From: Alphaproteobacteria bacterium CG1_02_46_17
Lineage (GTDB): Bacteria; Pseudomonadota; Alphaproteobacteria; Micavibrionales; Micavibrionaceae
Length of the DNA stretch: 64,000 bases
Assembly (NCBI GenBank): GCA_001871905.1
Contig: MNUG01000017.1
Span: 124,397-188,396, forward strand
Direction of reading: 5' to 3'
Positions 51,307-60,755 of this stretch are shown in pieces. The notes under the pieces are model-generated. The model saw only the letters and a program-made list of their open reading frames with translations, was not told the DNA's origin and ran no database searches. Position 1 is the first letter of the stretch. Every line of letters begins with the position of its first letter. A program made the position numbers and the translations under genes.

Positions 51307-51336
51307 AAGGAGCCTTGCGGCTCCTTTAATTTTATC
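51307..51336. terminator. Bidirectional terminator between fabG and helicase gene
   Basis: AAAGGAGCC, loop TTGC, GGCTCCTTT: a perfect 9-bp stem, followed by TAATTTTAT on the plus side and CTTTTTCTTT on the minus side. It lies between the two convergent stops at 51279 and 51353 and can serve both. Confidence 0.8.
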
Positions 51337-51352
51337 TTTTGTAAGGTTAGGT

Positions 51353-53128
51353 TTAGGCTGCGCGGGGGCGACGAGGGCCTTGGCTATTAAAGCCGCCTTC
51401 TTTTTTATAGCCACCAGATTTGAATCCGCCTTCTTTCTTGAAGCCACCTTCTTTTTTGAATCCGCCTTCACGACGCTCGCCAGATTTTGCACCATCTTTA
51501 GAGAATGGTTTAGCTCCATCACGAGAGAAAGGCTTTTTAGCTGCGCCGTCTTTGTTGCCCCATTCTTTACGTGGGCCGTCCTGACGGAAACCTTCTTTAC
51601 GAGGAGCGTCTTTTGTCCATTCTTTTTTGAATCCGCCTTCACGACGTTCGCCAGATTTTGCACCATCTTTAGAGAATGGTTTAGCACCATCACGAGAAAA
51701 AGGTTTTGAGCCAAAAGGTTTTTTCACAAAAGGTTTTTTCTCGCCAACTTTTCTTTCAAAGAATTCTGATTTGGCGTGCGCCAGTTCAGGATCATCATGG
51801 GATTCAAAACGAACCGGAGTACGGGTGTCGGAACGTTCTTCTGATCTACGTGGACGGAAATCTTCGCGTCCTCCATCACGAGCAAAAGGCTTGCGACCTT
51901 CATCCTTTTTGAAGCTGGATTTCCAGCTTGGCTTGTCACCGAAGCTTCCTTCAGCTTTTTTGAAGCCGGATCCGTTACGACCACCTTCATGACGGCGTTT
52001 GGCTCCATTACCATTACTAGGACGTTCACTACGTTCTTGTTTTTTACCCGGATTCATCAAACGATCAATCGCAGACCATTTCGAACGATCCTGGCCGGAG
52101 ATCAGGCAAATTGCTTCGCCTTCGGCTCCGTTACGGCCAGTACGGCCAATACGGTGAATATAATCTTCCGGACATTGTGGCAGATCATAATTAATAACAG
52201 TTTCAAGCAAAGGAATATCCAGACCACGGGCCGCCACATCAGTGGCCACCAGAATACGGACTTCATTCTTGCGGAAAGAGCGAAGAACGCGATCACGTTG
52301 TCCTTGGCGCAAATCACCATGAATGGCATCGGCAGAATGTTCATCACGCGCCAATTTACGCGCCAGACGATCAGCACCGTGTTTGGTTTTCACAAACACA
52401 ATAATTTGACCCGAGCGTTCATCAAGCAATTTTACCAACTGGTCATGTTTGGCATCATCATTTACATGAATGAGTTCCTGACGGATTTTAGGAGCTGCCA
52501 CATGTGGTTGGTGAGTTTCAACACGAGCAGGGTCTTTAAGATATTTACCAGCCAGTTTCATGATGTTGCCCGGAACGGTCGCCGAGAACATCAGGGTTTG
52601 GCGAACTTCAGGCAAATATTCAGCAATGGCTTCCAATTGGACGCCAAAGCCCATATCAAGCATTCTGTCTGCTTCATCAAGAACCAAAAAGTCTGTTTTG
52701 TTCAAGCGCAGCGTATCACGTTCCAAATGGTCATTGATCCGGCCTGGTGTTCCGATAATCAAACGTGGTTTGCTTTGCAACTGACGCAATTGTTTGAACA
52801 TGGCTTCACCACCGATCAACAATGCCGCTTTGACGCCTGAACTTTCAGGCATAAAGGCTTTCAACTGTGTCATCACCTGAACCGCAAGTTCACGGGTCGG
52901 GGTCATGATCAAAGCACATGAATATGGGTTGTTCATCAAATGTTGAACCAACGGCAAGCCAAAGGCTGCTGTCTTTCCTGTTCCTGTTTGTGCAGTTCCA
53001 AGAATATCACGTCCTTCAAGCGCCAATGGAATGGCTTGCTCTTGAACTGGCGTTGGTGTGGTGAAATCAATGTTTTGTAATTTGTGCAATATAGCTTCGG
53101 CTAGGCCGAAAGATTTGAATCCGGTCAT
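51353..53128 (-). CDS. rhlE: DEAD-box RNA helicase with repetitive basic tail (RhlE type)
   Basis: A 591-residue helicase. The Q motif is 'LQNIDFTTPTPVQEQAIP', Walker A 'AQTGTGKTAAF', 'TPTRELAVQ', 'DEADRMLDMGF', 'SATVP', and 'HRIGRTGRNG' follow. Residues 370-591 form a Lys/Arg/Gly/Phe-rich tail with repeats such as 'KPFSRDGAKPFSKDGAKSGERREGGFKKE', present twice. Such tails bind RNA and promote condensation. It may act in ribosome assembly, RNA decay or cold growth. The 300 bases upstream, up to 53427, hold its promoter region and no gene. Confidence 0.92.
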   Translation of the reverse strand: MTGFKSFGLAEAILHKLQNIDFTTPTPVQEQAIPLALEGRDILGTAQTGTGKTAAFGLPLVQHLMNNPYSCALIMTPTRELAVQVMTQLKAFMPESSGVKAALLIGGEAMFKQLRQLQSKPRLIIGTPGRINDHLERDTLRLNKTDFLVLDEADRMLDMGFGVQLEAIAEYLPEVRQTLMFSATVPGNIMKLAGKYLKDPARVETHQPHVAAPKIRQELIHVNDDAKHDQLVKLLDERSGQIIVFVKTKHGADRLARKLARDEHSADAIHGDLRQGQRDRVLRSFRKNEVRILVATDVAARGLDIPLLETVINYDLPQCPEDYIHRIGRTGRNGAEGEAICLISGQDRSKWSAIDRLMNPGKKQERSERPSNGNGAKRRHEGGRNGSGFKKAEGSFGDKPSWKSSFKKDEGRKPFARDGGREDFRPRRSEERSDTRTPVRFESHDDPELAHAKSEFFERKVGEKKPFVKKPFGSKPFSRDGAKPFSKDGAKSGERREGGFKKEWTKDAPRKEGFRQDGPRKEWGNKDGAAKKPFSRDGAKPFSKDGAKSGERREGGFKKEGGFKKEGGFKSGGYKKEGGFNSQGPRRPRAA

Positions 53129-53354
53129 TATAAATCCTTATTTATGTCCGTGTGTGATAACCACCACCGTGGCAATTATCAGAGTTTCTGTCAGCCCGAT
53201 AGTTTGGCTGGCTCTTATTCAACACGGAATAAAAAGGGTTCTATATGACCCGTAAAATCTAGACCGGACTGTAACCCGATCAGGTGTGCGGAAGAAAAGC
53301 ATGTAACTCGTGGCGCAGTTATGCACAGCTTTTCCACAATAAGTCAAGAAAATA

Positions 53355-53392
53355 AAAGACAAAAAGAAAAGGGACACAAAAGCATCCCTTTT
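53355..53392 (-). terminator. Terminator after the large unknown membrane-protein gene
   Basis: On the minus strand AAAAGGGA, loop of ten, TCCCTTTT, then CTTTTTGTCTTTTATTTT. Perfect 8-bp stem with a T-rich tail, placed 36 bases after the stop at 53428. Confidence 0.7.
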
Positions 53393-53427
53393 CCCTTACG
53401 CAGTAAAACAATTTCTTAATCTTATTA

Positions 53428-55044
53428 TTATTTCAAGCTCATGCGAACTTCACGCGCCATATCGGGAACAGCGTCGCGGGTTACAAAACGATCGATACAA
53501 TCGACAACTTTGGTGCACGCATTGGCCGCACTTTTGAACAAATGACGCAAGCCACGAGGAGATGTATCCTGTGCATCGCGAACCGTTCCGAAATCGCCAA
53601 CATCCATCGTTTCTTTCAGAGCATCACATTTAGTCAGAACTTCAATAGGCCCTGATGTGGTACGAGGAATATCTGCAACACAAGAAAACGCCATTTTGCT
53701 TTGATCCAGTTGCGGTGCATTTTGTTCCAGACTCTTTAACAGGGCCTCGGGGTTACTCGGTGAAATCTGGCGTGCCAGTTCAAGACGATCTACTTGGGCA
53801 TCAGGTATAACACCTGTTGTTTTGGTGATAAAATCAACCAGTTCATGATGAACATATTTTTGTGTCAACGCGTTTTGCGCCAAATCAAACTCGGAAGAGG
53901 ATACACCTTGCGGGACAACCTCTTGCTCTACTGTTTGAAGGGCAGACTCTTCTGCAAGCTTGCGAGCAGCTTCTTCCACCATACGGTTTTGAACAACATC
54001 AACGGGCGCAACACTGGTCGGATTAATTCCTTTCCACTGGTCGACAAATTCTTTGGCAATATTGTGAACGGCACCTTTGCTATGATCCACAACACCTTGC
54101 ATCATTTGCAGAGCTGCCGCTGGATCAGTCTTATAACTCAAATAAGCCAGATCAATACTCGCTTGCCCCCATGCAGTTTTCTGTCCGGACTCAACTGCCC
54201 GATCAATAGCCTGCTTATAAAGATCCTTGGCCAGATCTTCGTGACTACGCACCAAAGCCTGAGCCACATCCTTAATTTTTTGCGCATCATCCGGATGTCC
54301 CACCATCGCTTCGACCAAATTTTTAGTCTTATCCGACACATCTTGACCGGATAATAGATCCCGTGCCCGATCAACTGGAGAAAGAACAGCGGGAGCCTCA
54401 GGAAGCGTTTGTTCCGCCTCCATTATATTCGAGCTCACATTTGTATTATTTGTAATATCTGGATTTATATCTGCGGGAGTAGCAACACCAACCGTACCGC
54501 ATGCTGTCTGTGGGTCATTACAATCCAGAGCGACATCAATCGATGGGACTGCCTGAATGGCCGCAGGGGCAGCTTGGGAATTAAATAAATCGGAAAAGAA
54601 ACCGCTGATGGTCGAAAAATTGCGGATCGTGCCCATGGTGAGGGCAGAAACGCCAACGCCCATCGCAACCCGTTTAATAAAGGTCTTATTCAAGATATCG
54701 TCTTCACGAGCATGTTTCCACATCAGGCTGGATATCGATGGTTTCTCAAGACCTTGTTCAATTTGTTTTTTCTGATCTGCCTGTGCGGCTTCTCGTACCA
54801 TACGAAAACCGGTTGTCGCAATATTGGCAGCCACAACCCCGCCAGCAACGCCCAACAAAACAGGAGCCGCAACCAACGCGACCTTGGCAGTAAGAATATT
54901 AGCCGCCATCCCGATCGCCATACTGCCGACAGTCCAGCCACCCTCGCGGCGCAGCCATCCTTTGACATCTGACACGCGGGACAATAATGACCGCCCAGTT
55001 TCGGACGTATAAACATCCAGCCGATTATGAGTAAATGTAACCAC
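53428..55044 (-). CDS. Large membrane-anchored hypothetical protein
   Basis: A 538-residue protein from a GTG with AGAGG seven bases upstream. N-terminal membrane segments ('VGSMAIGMAANILTAKVALVAAPVLLGVAGGVVAANIA' and 'VAMGVGVSALTMGTI') are followed by a long soluble part. The soluble part has TPR-like helical stretches ('AQKIKDVAQALVRSHEDLAKDLYKQAIDRAVESGQKTAWGQASIDLAYLSYKTDPAAALQMMQG') and eight or so cysteines. No family is recognised. It may be an envelope scaffold. It is divergent from the repeat-rich secreted protein. Confidence 0.65.
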   Translation of the reverse strand: MVTFTHNRLDVYTSETGRSLLSRVSDVKGWLRREGGWTVGSMAIGMAANILTAKVALVAAPVLLGVAGGVVAANIATTGFRMVREAAQADQKKQIEQGLEKPSISSLMWKHAREDDILNKTFIKRVAMGVGVSALTMGTIRNFSTISGFFSDLFNSQAAPAAIQAVPSIDVALDCNDPQTACGTVGVATPADINPDITNNTNVSSNIMEAEQTLPEAPAVLSPVDRARDLLSGQDVSDKTKNLVEAMVGHPDDAQKIKDVAQALVRSHEDLAKDLYKQAIDRAVESGQKTAWGQASIDLAYLSYKTDPAAALQMMQGVVDHSKGAVHNIAKEFVDQWKGINPTSVAPVDVVQNRMVEEAARKLAEESALQTVEQEVVPQGVSSSEFDLAQNALTQKYVHHELVDFITKTTGVIPDAQVDRLELARQISPSNPEALLKSLEQNAPQLDQSKMAFSCVADIPRTTSGPIEVLTKCDALKETMDVGDFGTVRDAQDTSPRGLRHLFKSAANACTKVVDCIDRFVTRDAVPDMAREVRMSLK

Positions 55045-55164
55045 GACAACACCTCTTGAGATTCTTCTTGTTATATTCCCGTTATATTCGGGACAAATTA
55101 ATCTGTGAGGGATGTATCATAGGCGGGACAAAAAACGCAAACAAATTATTCTGAAAAATAAAAC

Positions 55165-55194
55165 TTGACATTTTCGACCTAAAAGCTGTATTTC
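55165..55194 (+). promoter_or_regulatory. Sigma70-like promoter of the repeat-rich secreted protein
   Basis: TTGACA at 55165-55170, 18 bases, TATTTC at 55189-55194, about 57 bases before the ATG at 55251. AAGGAGG lies ahead of the ATG, so the gene looks well expressed. Confidence 0.5.
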
Positions 55195-55250
55195 TCCGCC
55201 CAGATAAACCAAACAAATTTTAGTCCCAAATTTTAAGGAGGGCGTGTGAA

Positions 55251-56348
55251 ATGAACTTAAATCTGAAACAAACAGCAGCCGCATTGGCATTGGCTTTTGG
55301 TGTAGCCGGAACAGCACAAGCAACCTGTACATCTGGTTGCACCCCGTCATCAAGCGGAACCAATAACACCATCAACCTGTCCAATGGCGTAACGGCAAAT
55401 CCAACAAATACAACTACCGTAGCAGCGAATCCTGTTGCAAATGGCGGAACAAGCTCTGCTGCCGCGAACTCCAGTCTAACTGGTGGAAATAACACTGCAA
55501 CGCTGACAGGCGGCAACAATGCAGCAACCACAAATGCAACCCTCAATGGGGGCAACAGCACTTCCTCCGTTGGCAATGTTACCGGTGGCAGTTCAACTGT
55601 CGGCGTTGGAGTAAGCGTAAACGGAACCAATACCAATGATGTCAGCGTTAACACAGCCGGAACAGTTGGCAATGTGACTGGCGGAACAGCTATAGCCGCT
55701 ACTGGCGATAGCACTTCTTTTGCTACAACCGGAGCATCTACATCCGGCGCAAGTGCCACCGTTGCGGAAGGTGCTGTGCAAAACAACACATCAAACAATA
55801 TCGTTTTCAAAGATACCAAACAGGATTATGCAACCCCTCTGGGTAGCCTTGTTATCAATGATGCACAAATCAATGATATCTGTGCCGAAGGCGAAGGCCG
55901 TTCAATCGGATTCGGAATTTCTGCAGTTGGTGCGGGTGCAGCCCAGTTTACAATCGGTCGTCCAGTAGATAAATCGAGCGAAATTTACGCAGAATGTGTA
56001 CGTGCACATAAAGAAAATCAACGCCAGTACACAATGTTTAATGCAGGCGGCATATACCGTTATACAACTTTTACTGAATGGGAAGAGTCAGCAAAACAAG
56101 ATCCTAAAAGCATGCTGCCTTTGGCTGCTGATGAAGCTCGCGCACAAGCCGCTCTCCCACGGGAAAAGCAGGATGCATTCTTTCTAGCTTCTGTTCCACA
56201 AGCACCGACCGAACCTGTAAAGGCAACAACCATAGTTTATAATAAAGCGGCAAATGGTTTAGTTCCTCCGGAAAATTGTCCGGCAGAGCGGATCAAATAC
56301 GATGCCAAAACAAATACTCTGGTTTGTTCCAACGGTTTGACCAGATAG
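55251..56348 (+). CDS. Secreted repeat-rich (Asn/Gly/Thr) protein
   Basis: A 365-residue protein. The signal peptide ends at 'GTAQATC'. Residues 30-185 are a low-complexity tract of Gly, Asn, Thr, Ser and Ala with recurring 'GGNN', 'GGNST' and 'VGNVTGG' units, which could form a beta-solenoid or amyloid-like surface. The C-terminal 150 residues are a compact domain ('DICAEGEGRSIGFGISAVGAGAAQFTIGRPVDKSSEIYAECVRAH'; four cysteines). A strong promoter, AAGGAGG and a clear terminator suggest high expression. The function is unknown; surface display or matrix are possibilities. Confidence 0.7.
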   Translation: MNLNLKQTAAALALAFGVAGTAQATCTSGCTPSSSGTNNTINLSNGVTANPTNTTTVAANPVANGGTSSAAANSSLTGGNNTATLTGGNNAATTNATLNGGNSTSSVGNVTGGSSTVGVGVSVNGTNTNDVSVNTAGTVGNVTGGTAIAATGDSTSFATTGASTSGASATVAEGAVQNNTSNNIVFKDTKQDYATPLGSLVINDAQINDICAEGEGRSIGFGISAVGAGAAQFTIGRPVDKSSEIYAECVRAHKENQRQYTMFNAGGIYRYTTFTEWEESAKQDPKSMLPLAADEARAQAALPREKQDAFFLASVPQAPTEPVKATTIVYNKAANGLVPPENCPAERIKYDAKTNTLVCSNGLTR

Positions 56349-56378
56349 TGTTTTTAGTTTTTTAAAGATGCGATTAAG

Positions 56379-56400
56379 CCGACCGAAAGGTCGGTTTTTT
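56379..56400 (+). terminator. Factor-independent terminator
   Basis: CCGACC, loop GAAA, GGTCGG, then TTTTTT. A textbook terminator 30 bases after the stop of the repeat-rich gene. Confidence 0.9.
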
Positions 56401-56420
56401 CAAAGGCCGGAGTTCGAAAT

Positions 56421-57005
56421 ATGAATCAGTTGAATAACACTATCCGCTCTGTAACAATGTCCATGATTTTTATGGCGGCCAGTAGCCTCGCCAGCGCCAA
56501 TCAAGACAGTATCCTTTCTGCAAAGGAGCAACAAGCTATAGATGGGTTGAAAGAAAAAGGCATTACAGAAGTTTATTTGTTAAATGAACAAGCCGCGATT
56601 CTAAAATATGTGAAGAATGGTGAGATCATCATGACTGCCCCAGCTATATCCGGAAAGCACAAAGGGGACACTATAACAGACCATAAAGAGGCCACGCCTG
56701 CCGGGATTTTTGAACTCAGAGCCTACCTCAATGGCGAAGATATTCAGTATTATAGAGTAGGACGAGAGGCCTATCTTATCCACGAAACAGGGCCAATCCG
56801 CCGAAAACTCCTCTCCAAAAGAGGAACAATCCCATCTGACAGCTTTAGAGTTTCAAGCGGCTGTATCAATATTGTCCCTTCGGACTTCAGACAAATCTAT
56901 AACAACGTAGCCAATGCACAAAAGGCCTCGTTCCTATTTGTCATGCCCGAAAGAGAAATGGATATGGACAAGGCACTCCAAAGCTTCCATTTGGAAAATG
57001 ATTGA
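56421..57005 (+). CDS. L,D-transpeptidase (YkuD family)
   Basis: A 194-residue secreted protein with signal peptide ('MSMIFMAASSLASAN'). The YkuD domain is shown by 'GKHKGDTITDHKEATPAGIFEL', 'YLIHETGPIRRKLL' with the catalytic His region, and 'FRVSSGCINIVPSDFRQIYNNV' with S-x-G-C-I and the catalytic Cys. It cross-links peptidoglycan or attaches proteins to it. It starts 21 bases after the terminator, and a lipoprotein gene follows by 32 bases. Confidence 0.88.
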   Translation: MNQLNNTIRSVTMSMIFMAASSLASANQDSILSAKEQQAIDGLKEKGITEVYLLNEQAAILKYVKNGEIIMTAPAISGKHKGDTITDHKEATPAGIFELRAYLNGEDIQYYRVGREAYLIHETGPIRRKLLSKRGTIPSDSFRVSSGCINIVPSDFRQIYNNVANAQKASFLFVMPEREMDMDKALQSFHLEND

Positions 57006-57037
57006 CATAATGCATTAAATAAGGTAGATTGTCGCCT

Positions 57038-57526
57038 ATGTTTATAAGCACCGCAAAAAAACTTAGTACAGCCTTTCTGGTCGCATCTCTGGCGGGATGT
57101 GCAACGACCCGTTTTACAGATGGGTATAACTGCACAGAGGTCGAGCAAACCAAACCAATTATGATTCCATTATTGGCAGAAATTCGTCCAAGCGACAAAA
57201 TAACCGAAATCCCTGAATGTGTAGAAGGTAAACGCGCTGCCGCAGCAACTTTGCAAGACCAACCGCAAAAAAGGACATTGGGGCCAATGGGATACTTGTT
57301 TGGCAAGAAGTTTACCGAGATTCACAATGGCATCATCAAGACCGCCCCAAAGTCTGAAGAAAAAACCACGAGCCAATTGGTTCTCGAGTTCTATAATTCT
57401 ATGCTCAAACATTTTGGTGATGTTAGTGTCAGCTTTTTTGAGAACCCCATTCTTCCCACCAAGGAGAAAGAAGTCGAAAAACCAAAAGCCTGCTCATCAG
57501 ACAGTCTTGTCTATAGTTGCAAATAA
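57038..57526 (+). CDS. Small lipoprotein, unknown
   Basis: A 162-residue protein with a lipoprotein signal peptide (lipobox 'ASLAGC' at residues 13-18, starting from the ATG at 57038). The mature part is short and charged, with 'CTEVEQ' and 'IPECVEGKR' cysteines and a C-terminal 'ACSSDSLVYSCK'. No family is recognised. It lies between the L,D-transpeptidase and aroA on the same strand; an envelope role is likely from the lipid anchor. Confidence 0.72.
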   Translation: MFISTAKKLSTAFLVASLAGCATTRFTDGYNCTEVEQTKPIMIPLLAEIRPSDKITEIPECVEGKRAAAATLQDQPQKRTLGPMGYLFGKKFTEIHNGIIKTAPKSEEKTTSQLVLEFYNSMLKHFGDVSVSFFENPILPTKEKEVEKPKACSSDSLVYSCK

Positions 57527-57541
57527 TTCTAAACTGTCCCT

Positions 57542-58909
57542 ATGACATTAGAATTTGCACAAGAAAAAAATTTTTACACATCCTCCCTGACCTCGAAAAA
57601 GTCCGGCCCGTTAAACGGGTCCGCCCGCATTCCGGGGGATAAATCCATGTCGCACCGGGCGTTAATGTTCGGCGCACTGGCTGAAGGCGAGACTATGATC
57701 TCCGGCCTTCTCGAGGGCGAAGATGTCTATAACACTGCCACCGCAATGCGTGCCATGGGTGCCAACATCACCAAAGGTGATGACGGGTTATGGAGATGTT
57801 TTGGTCAAGGCGTCGGCAATCTGGAAGAACCTTCCGGAGTTCTCGAGATGGGAAATTCCGGAACCTCCACGAGATTGTTACTGGGGATTGTTGCTGCCCA
57901 CCCGATGACCGTATGCTTTACCGGCGATAAATCACTGATTAAACGCCCCATGGGCCGCGTCATTACCCCGTTGGAACAAATGGGAGCAACCTTTCTCTCA
58001 CGAGCAGGAGGGCGCCTCCCTTTGGCCATCCGCGGTACAGACAACGCCAAAGCCATCACCTATAAGTTACCCGTTGCCTCGGCACAGGTAAAGTCAGCCA
58101 TCATTTTGGCAGGCCTCAATGCCCGTGGCACAACAACAGTCATTGAAAGCCACCCCACCCGCGATCACAGCGAGAATATGCTGCGCCATTTCGGTGTGAA
58201 TGTCACCGTTGAGAAAACAGAAGATGGTGCAGATGCAATCTCGATCACTGGCGGTCAGGCTTTGCTGGGATGCGCTGTTGATGTCCCATCCGACCCAAGC
58301 TCGGCAGCATTTCCCGTTGTGGCAGCCCTGATTAACCCGGGCTCGGAAATCAAATTGCATCGCATCGGCATGAACCCGCGCAGAACCGGACTATATGACA
58401 CCCTAATCGAAATGGGTGCTGAAATCACTTTTGAAAACCAGAAGATCGAAGCAAGTGAACCGATTGCAACGCTCGTTATCAAATCAACAAAACCGTTAAA
58501 AGGCATTACCGTTCCCCCCGAGCGCGTCCCGAGTATGATTGATGAGTTTCCCATTCTGGCAATGGCCGCCGCCTGTGCCGAAGGCACAACAAAGATGACT
58601 GACCTCGCAGAACTACGCGTCAAAGAAAGTGATCGGTTGCTGATGGTTGCCAATGGATTAAAAGCCTGTGGCGTCGAATTGGAAATGGGCGAAGACTGGT
58701 TAACCATTCACGGAAATGGCAAACCACCCAAAGGTGGAGCCATGATCGAAACCGCACTGGATCACCGGATCGCCATGAGCTTTCTGGTTCTGGGAACGGC
58801 AACACAAGAGCCCGTCTCAATAGATGACAGCTCGCCGATCAAAACCAGTTTCCCAAACTTTATTGAGCTAATGAGGGAGATTGGCGCGGATATTGATAGT
58901 CGGGCTTAA
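57542..58909 (+). CDS. aroA: 3-phosphoshikimate 1-carboxyvinyltransferase (EPSP synthase)
   Basis: A 455-residue enzyme. 'RIPGDKSMSHRALMFGALAEGETMISGLLEGEDVYNTATAMRAMGA' starts the first domain, 'EMGNSGTSTRLLLGIVAAHP' is the conserved substrate loop and 'RVKESDRLLMVANGLKACGVELE' the second signature. These sequences are of the class II type, which tends to tolerate glyphosate. It makes EPSP in the shikimate pathway. Its 3' end overlaps the opposing carboxypeptidase remnant by 50 bases. Confidence 0.96.
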   Translation: MTLEFAQEKNFYTSSLTSKKSGPLNGSARIPGDKSMSHRALMFGALAEGETMISGLLEGEDVYNTATAMRAMGANITKGDDGLWRCFGQGVGNLEEPSGVLEMGNSGTSTRLLLGIVAAHPMTVCFTGDKSLIKRPMGRVITPLEQMGATFLSRAGGRLPLAIRGTDNAKAITYKLPVASAQVKSAIILAGLNARGTTTVIESHPTRDHSENMLRHFGVNVTVEKTEDGADAISITGGQALLGCAVDVPSDPSSAAFPVVAALINPGSEIKLHRIGMNPRRTGLYDTLIEMGAEITFENQKIEASEPIATLVIKSTKPLKGITVPPERVPSMIDEFPILAMAAACAEGTTKMTDLAELRVKESDRLLMVANGLKACGVELEMGEDWLTIHGNGKPPKGGAMIETALDHRIAMSFLVLGTATQEPVSIDDSSPIKTSFPNFIELMREIGADIDSRA

Positions 58910-59853
58910 GCCTGGCGATCTGTTGAGAATCTTCACTTTGAACTTTTTCATTCAAGCGACGAAAAATCTTGTCCCGCTGACCTCTGTTGCTCGCACAAAT
59001 AACACCAATCACTGCGTCAGGTTTCTGGTCATTATCTGTATCAATCATCGCTACCCCATTGCTGCACCCGCCAAGATAACCACTTTTCCCAAGCACATAC
59101 CCGTCAAGGCCAATCTTGGTGGTGCTACTCAGACCAATGCGCAAAGGTCTGTCATCAAGGGTAGCCTTCTTGCTCCGCATAATTTCTTGAAATTCTTCCT
59201 CTTGGAAATCATGATAAAGACGCAAGGCCAACTGACTGATCTCGGACACTGTACTCACAGAATCTAGACGGTCCTTATTACTTGGATAATGCGGCATAAC
59301 AGGAAGACCAGTCGAATTCAAAAATATAGTGTGATGTAATTCAAGTTCTTGGGCTTTATCATTCATTCGTTTGACAAACGCTTCTTCAGAGCCAGCGACC
59401 GCCACCGCCAAAGAATAGGTCAGAATATTGTTTGATTGCAGCAACATACCGGTCAGAGCTTCACGCACAGTAAAGCTCCCCACACCTTTGGGTAATCTAG
59501 CAAACCCGCTAAAGATAAGATTGCTTGCCTCTTTTGGTTTTCTGATTTCTGTATCCAGACCAATCTCGCCATTGCGGATCGCATCAAAGACAACATAAGC
59601 ACTCATCAATTTTGCGAGAGATGCGGGAGGAATTAAGACATCGGCATTTTTTGACTGAACTTTTTCTAATTCAGGTTTTTTCTCGGGGCCCTTATCAACA
59701 ATCAGCGCACTTAACGTCGCATGTTGCCACCCCTTACCTCATTTCAAGGGCTCAACTTCCGCTTGGGAGTCTCTGTCCAGCTTCTCATCTGACATTGTAC
59801 TCGCCCACGCTGTTGAGGCGCCAAAATGCACAAACAATACCTACGCGCCGCAT
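58860..59853 (-). pseudogene. D-alanyl-D-alanine carboxypeptidase gene, disrupted
   Basis: From about 59740 to 58860 the frame encodes a penicillin-binding fold: 'IPPASLAKLMSAYVVFDAI' with the SxxK motif, 'LLQSNNILTY' as SxN, and 'SGYLGGCSNGVAM' near the KTG position, where 'LGKSG' stands. Upstream in the same frame is a TGA at 59746-59744 after 'AEVEPLK', and before it a shift is needed to join a signal-peptide start near 59853. No start codon lies between the TGA and SxxK. The enzyme trims peptidoglycan pentapeptides in intact form. Here it looks inactivated, or the sequence has errors. Confidence 0.65.
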
Positions 59854-60080
59854 GCGGCGACCGAACGAAAAGTGTGTAATATTGATAGATCCGAGACTGC
59901 CAAGAACAACTCTCCCTGTTTATTTATATTTTTTTATATTTTCATCTGCTTATGTGCAGTTTTTTATTTCTTTGAACTTGCACCACTAGTTCCATAATGT
60001 CAATTTCATTTATTTTTCAAAATACAACTTCATATAACAGGCTATACACAAGAGCCATAAACGAGTGTATATACATTTCC

Positions 60081-60755
60081 ATGTCTATCTTTATGAACAT
60101 CGCCATTGACGGCCCATCGGCTAGCGGTAAGGGAACCATTGCCCGCCGATTGGCCGAACATTTCCACCTTTCCTATCTCGACACAGGCGCACTTTATAGA
60201 GCAGTCGCGAAACATATTCTGGATCAAGGCAAAAACCCCGATTCTCCGGAAGATGCCGTAGCCTCAGCGATCTATGTCCGCGACCATTTATCCTGGGAGA
60301 TGCTGGAAGATCAGGCATTACGAAACGATATTGTAGCCGATGCCACCTCCCGGTCATCACAAATACCCGCAGTCCGCGAGATTCTTAAAGATACACAACG
60401 GCAATTTGCACAGCACCCACCCCATAAACCGGACCTAAAACCATGGGCAGGGTCTATATTGGATGGTCGGGATATTGGAACGGTCGTATGTCCGGATGCA
60501 ACCATAAAATTCTTTATAACCGCCTCTCCTGAGGTTAGAGCGGATCGCAGAACTAAAGAATTGCTGGCCAAGGGAATTGACACCACATACAAAACTGTCT
60601 TGCTGGATATGCTGGATCGGGATGCCCGCGATAGAAACCGCTCGGTAGCTCCAGCGCGTGCAGCAGAAGATGCGATTATTCTGGACACTTCTGACTTAAC
60701 CGCAGACGCCGTGTTTGAAAAGGCCTGCGATCTTATCAAGAAAAAGCTGGCTTAA
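60081..60755 (+). CDS. cmk: Cytidylate kinase
   Basis: A 224-residue kinase: 'NIAIDGPSASGKGTIARRLAEHFHLSYLDTGALYRAVA' contains the P-loop and the following 'LDTGa.YR' signature, 'GSILDGRDIGTVVCPDATIKFFITASPEVRADRR' the nucleotide-monophosphate site. It phosphorylates CMP and dCMP. Starts at 60081 or 60093 are both possible. It stands between aroA and rpsA in the usual order; only the carboxypeptidase remnant intervenes. The 255 bases to rpsA hold its leader and promoter region, with no gene. Confidence 0.95.
   Translation: MSIFMNIAIDGPSASGKGTIARRLAEHFHLSYLDTGALYRAVAKHILDQGKNPDSPEDAVASAIYVRDHLSWEMLEDQALRNDIVADATSRSSQIPAVREILKDTQRQFAQHPPHKPDLKPWAGSILDGRDIGTVVCPDATIKFFITASPEVRADRRTKELLAKGIDTTYKTVLLDMLDRDARDRNRSVAPARAAEDAIILDTSDLTADAVFEKACDLIKKKLA

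Noticed and set aside
51286-51714. Open frame of about 140 codons on the minus strand, rich in Lys and Val
   Set aside because: It is an out-of-frame reading of the repetitive helicase tail and has no ribosome site; the helicase frame explains the bases.
59744-59746. In-frame TGA in the carboxypeptidase as evidence that TGA encodes tryptophan
   Set aside because: Intact genes here end in TGA with immediate overlapped starts (rarA, crcB), so TGA is a stop; a damaged gene is simpler.
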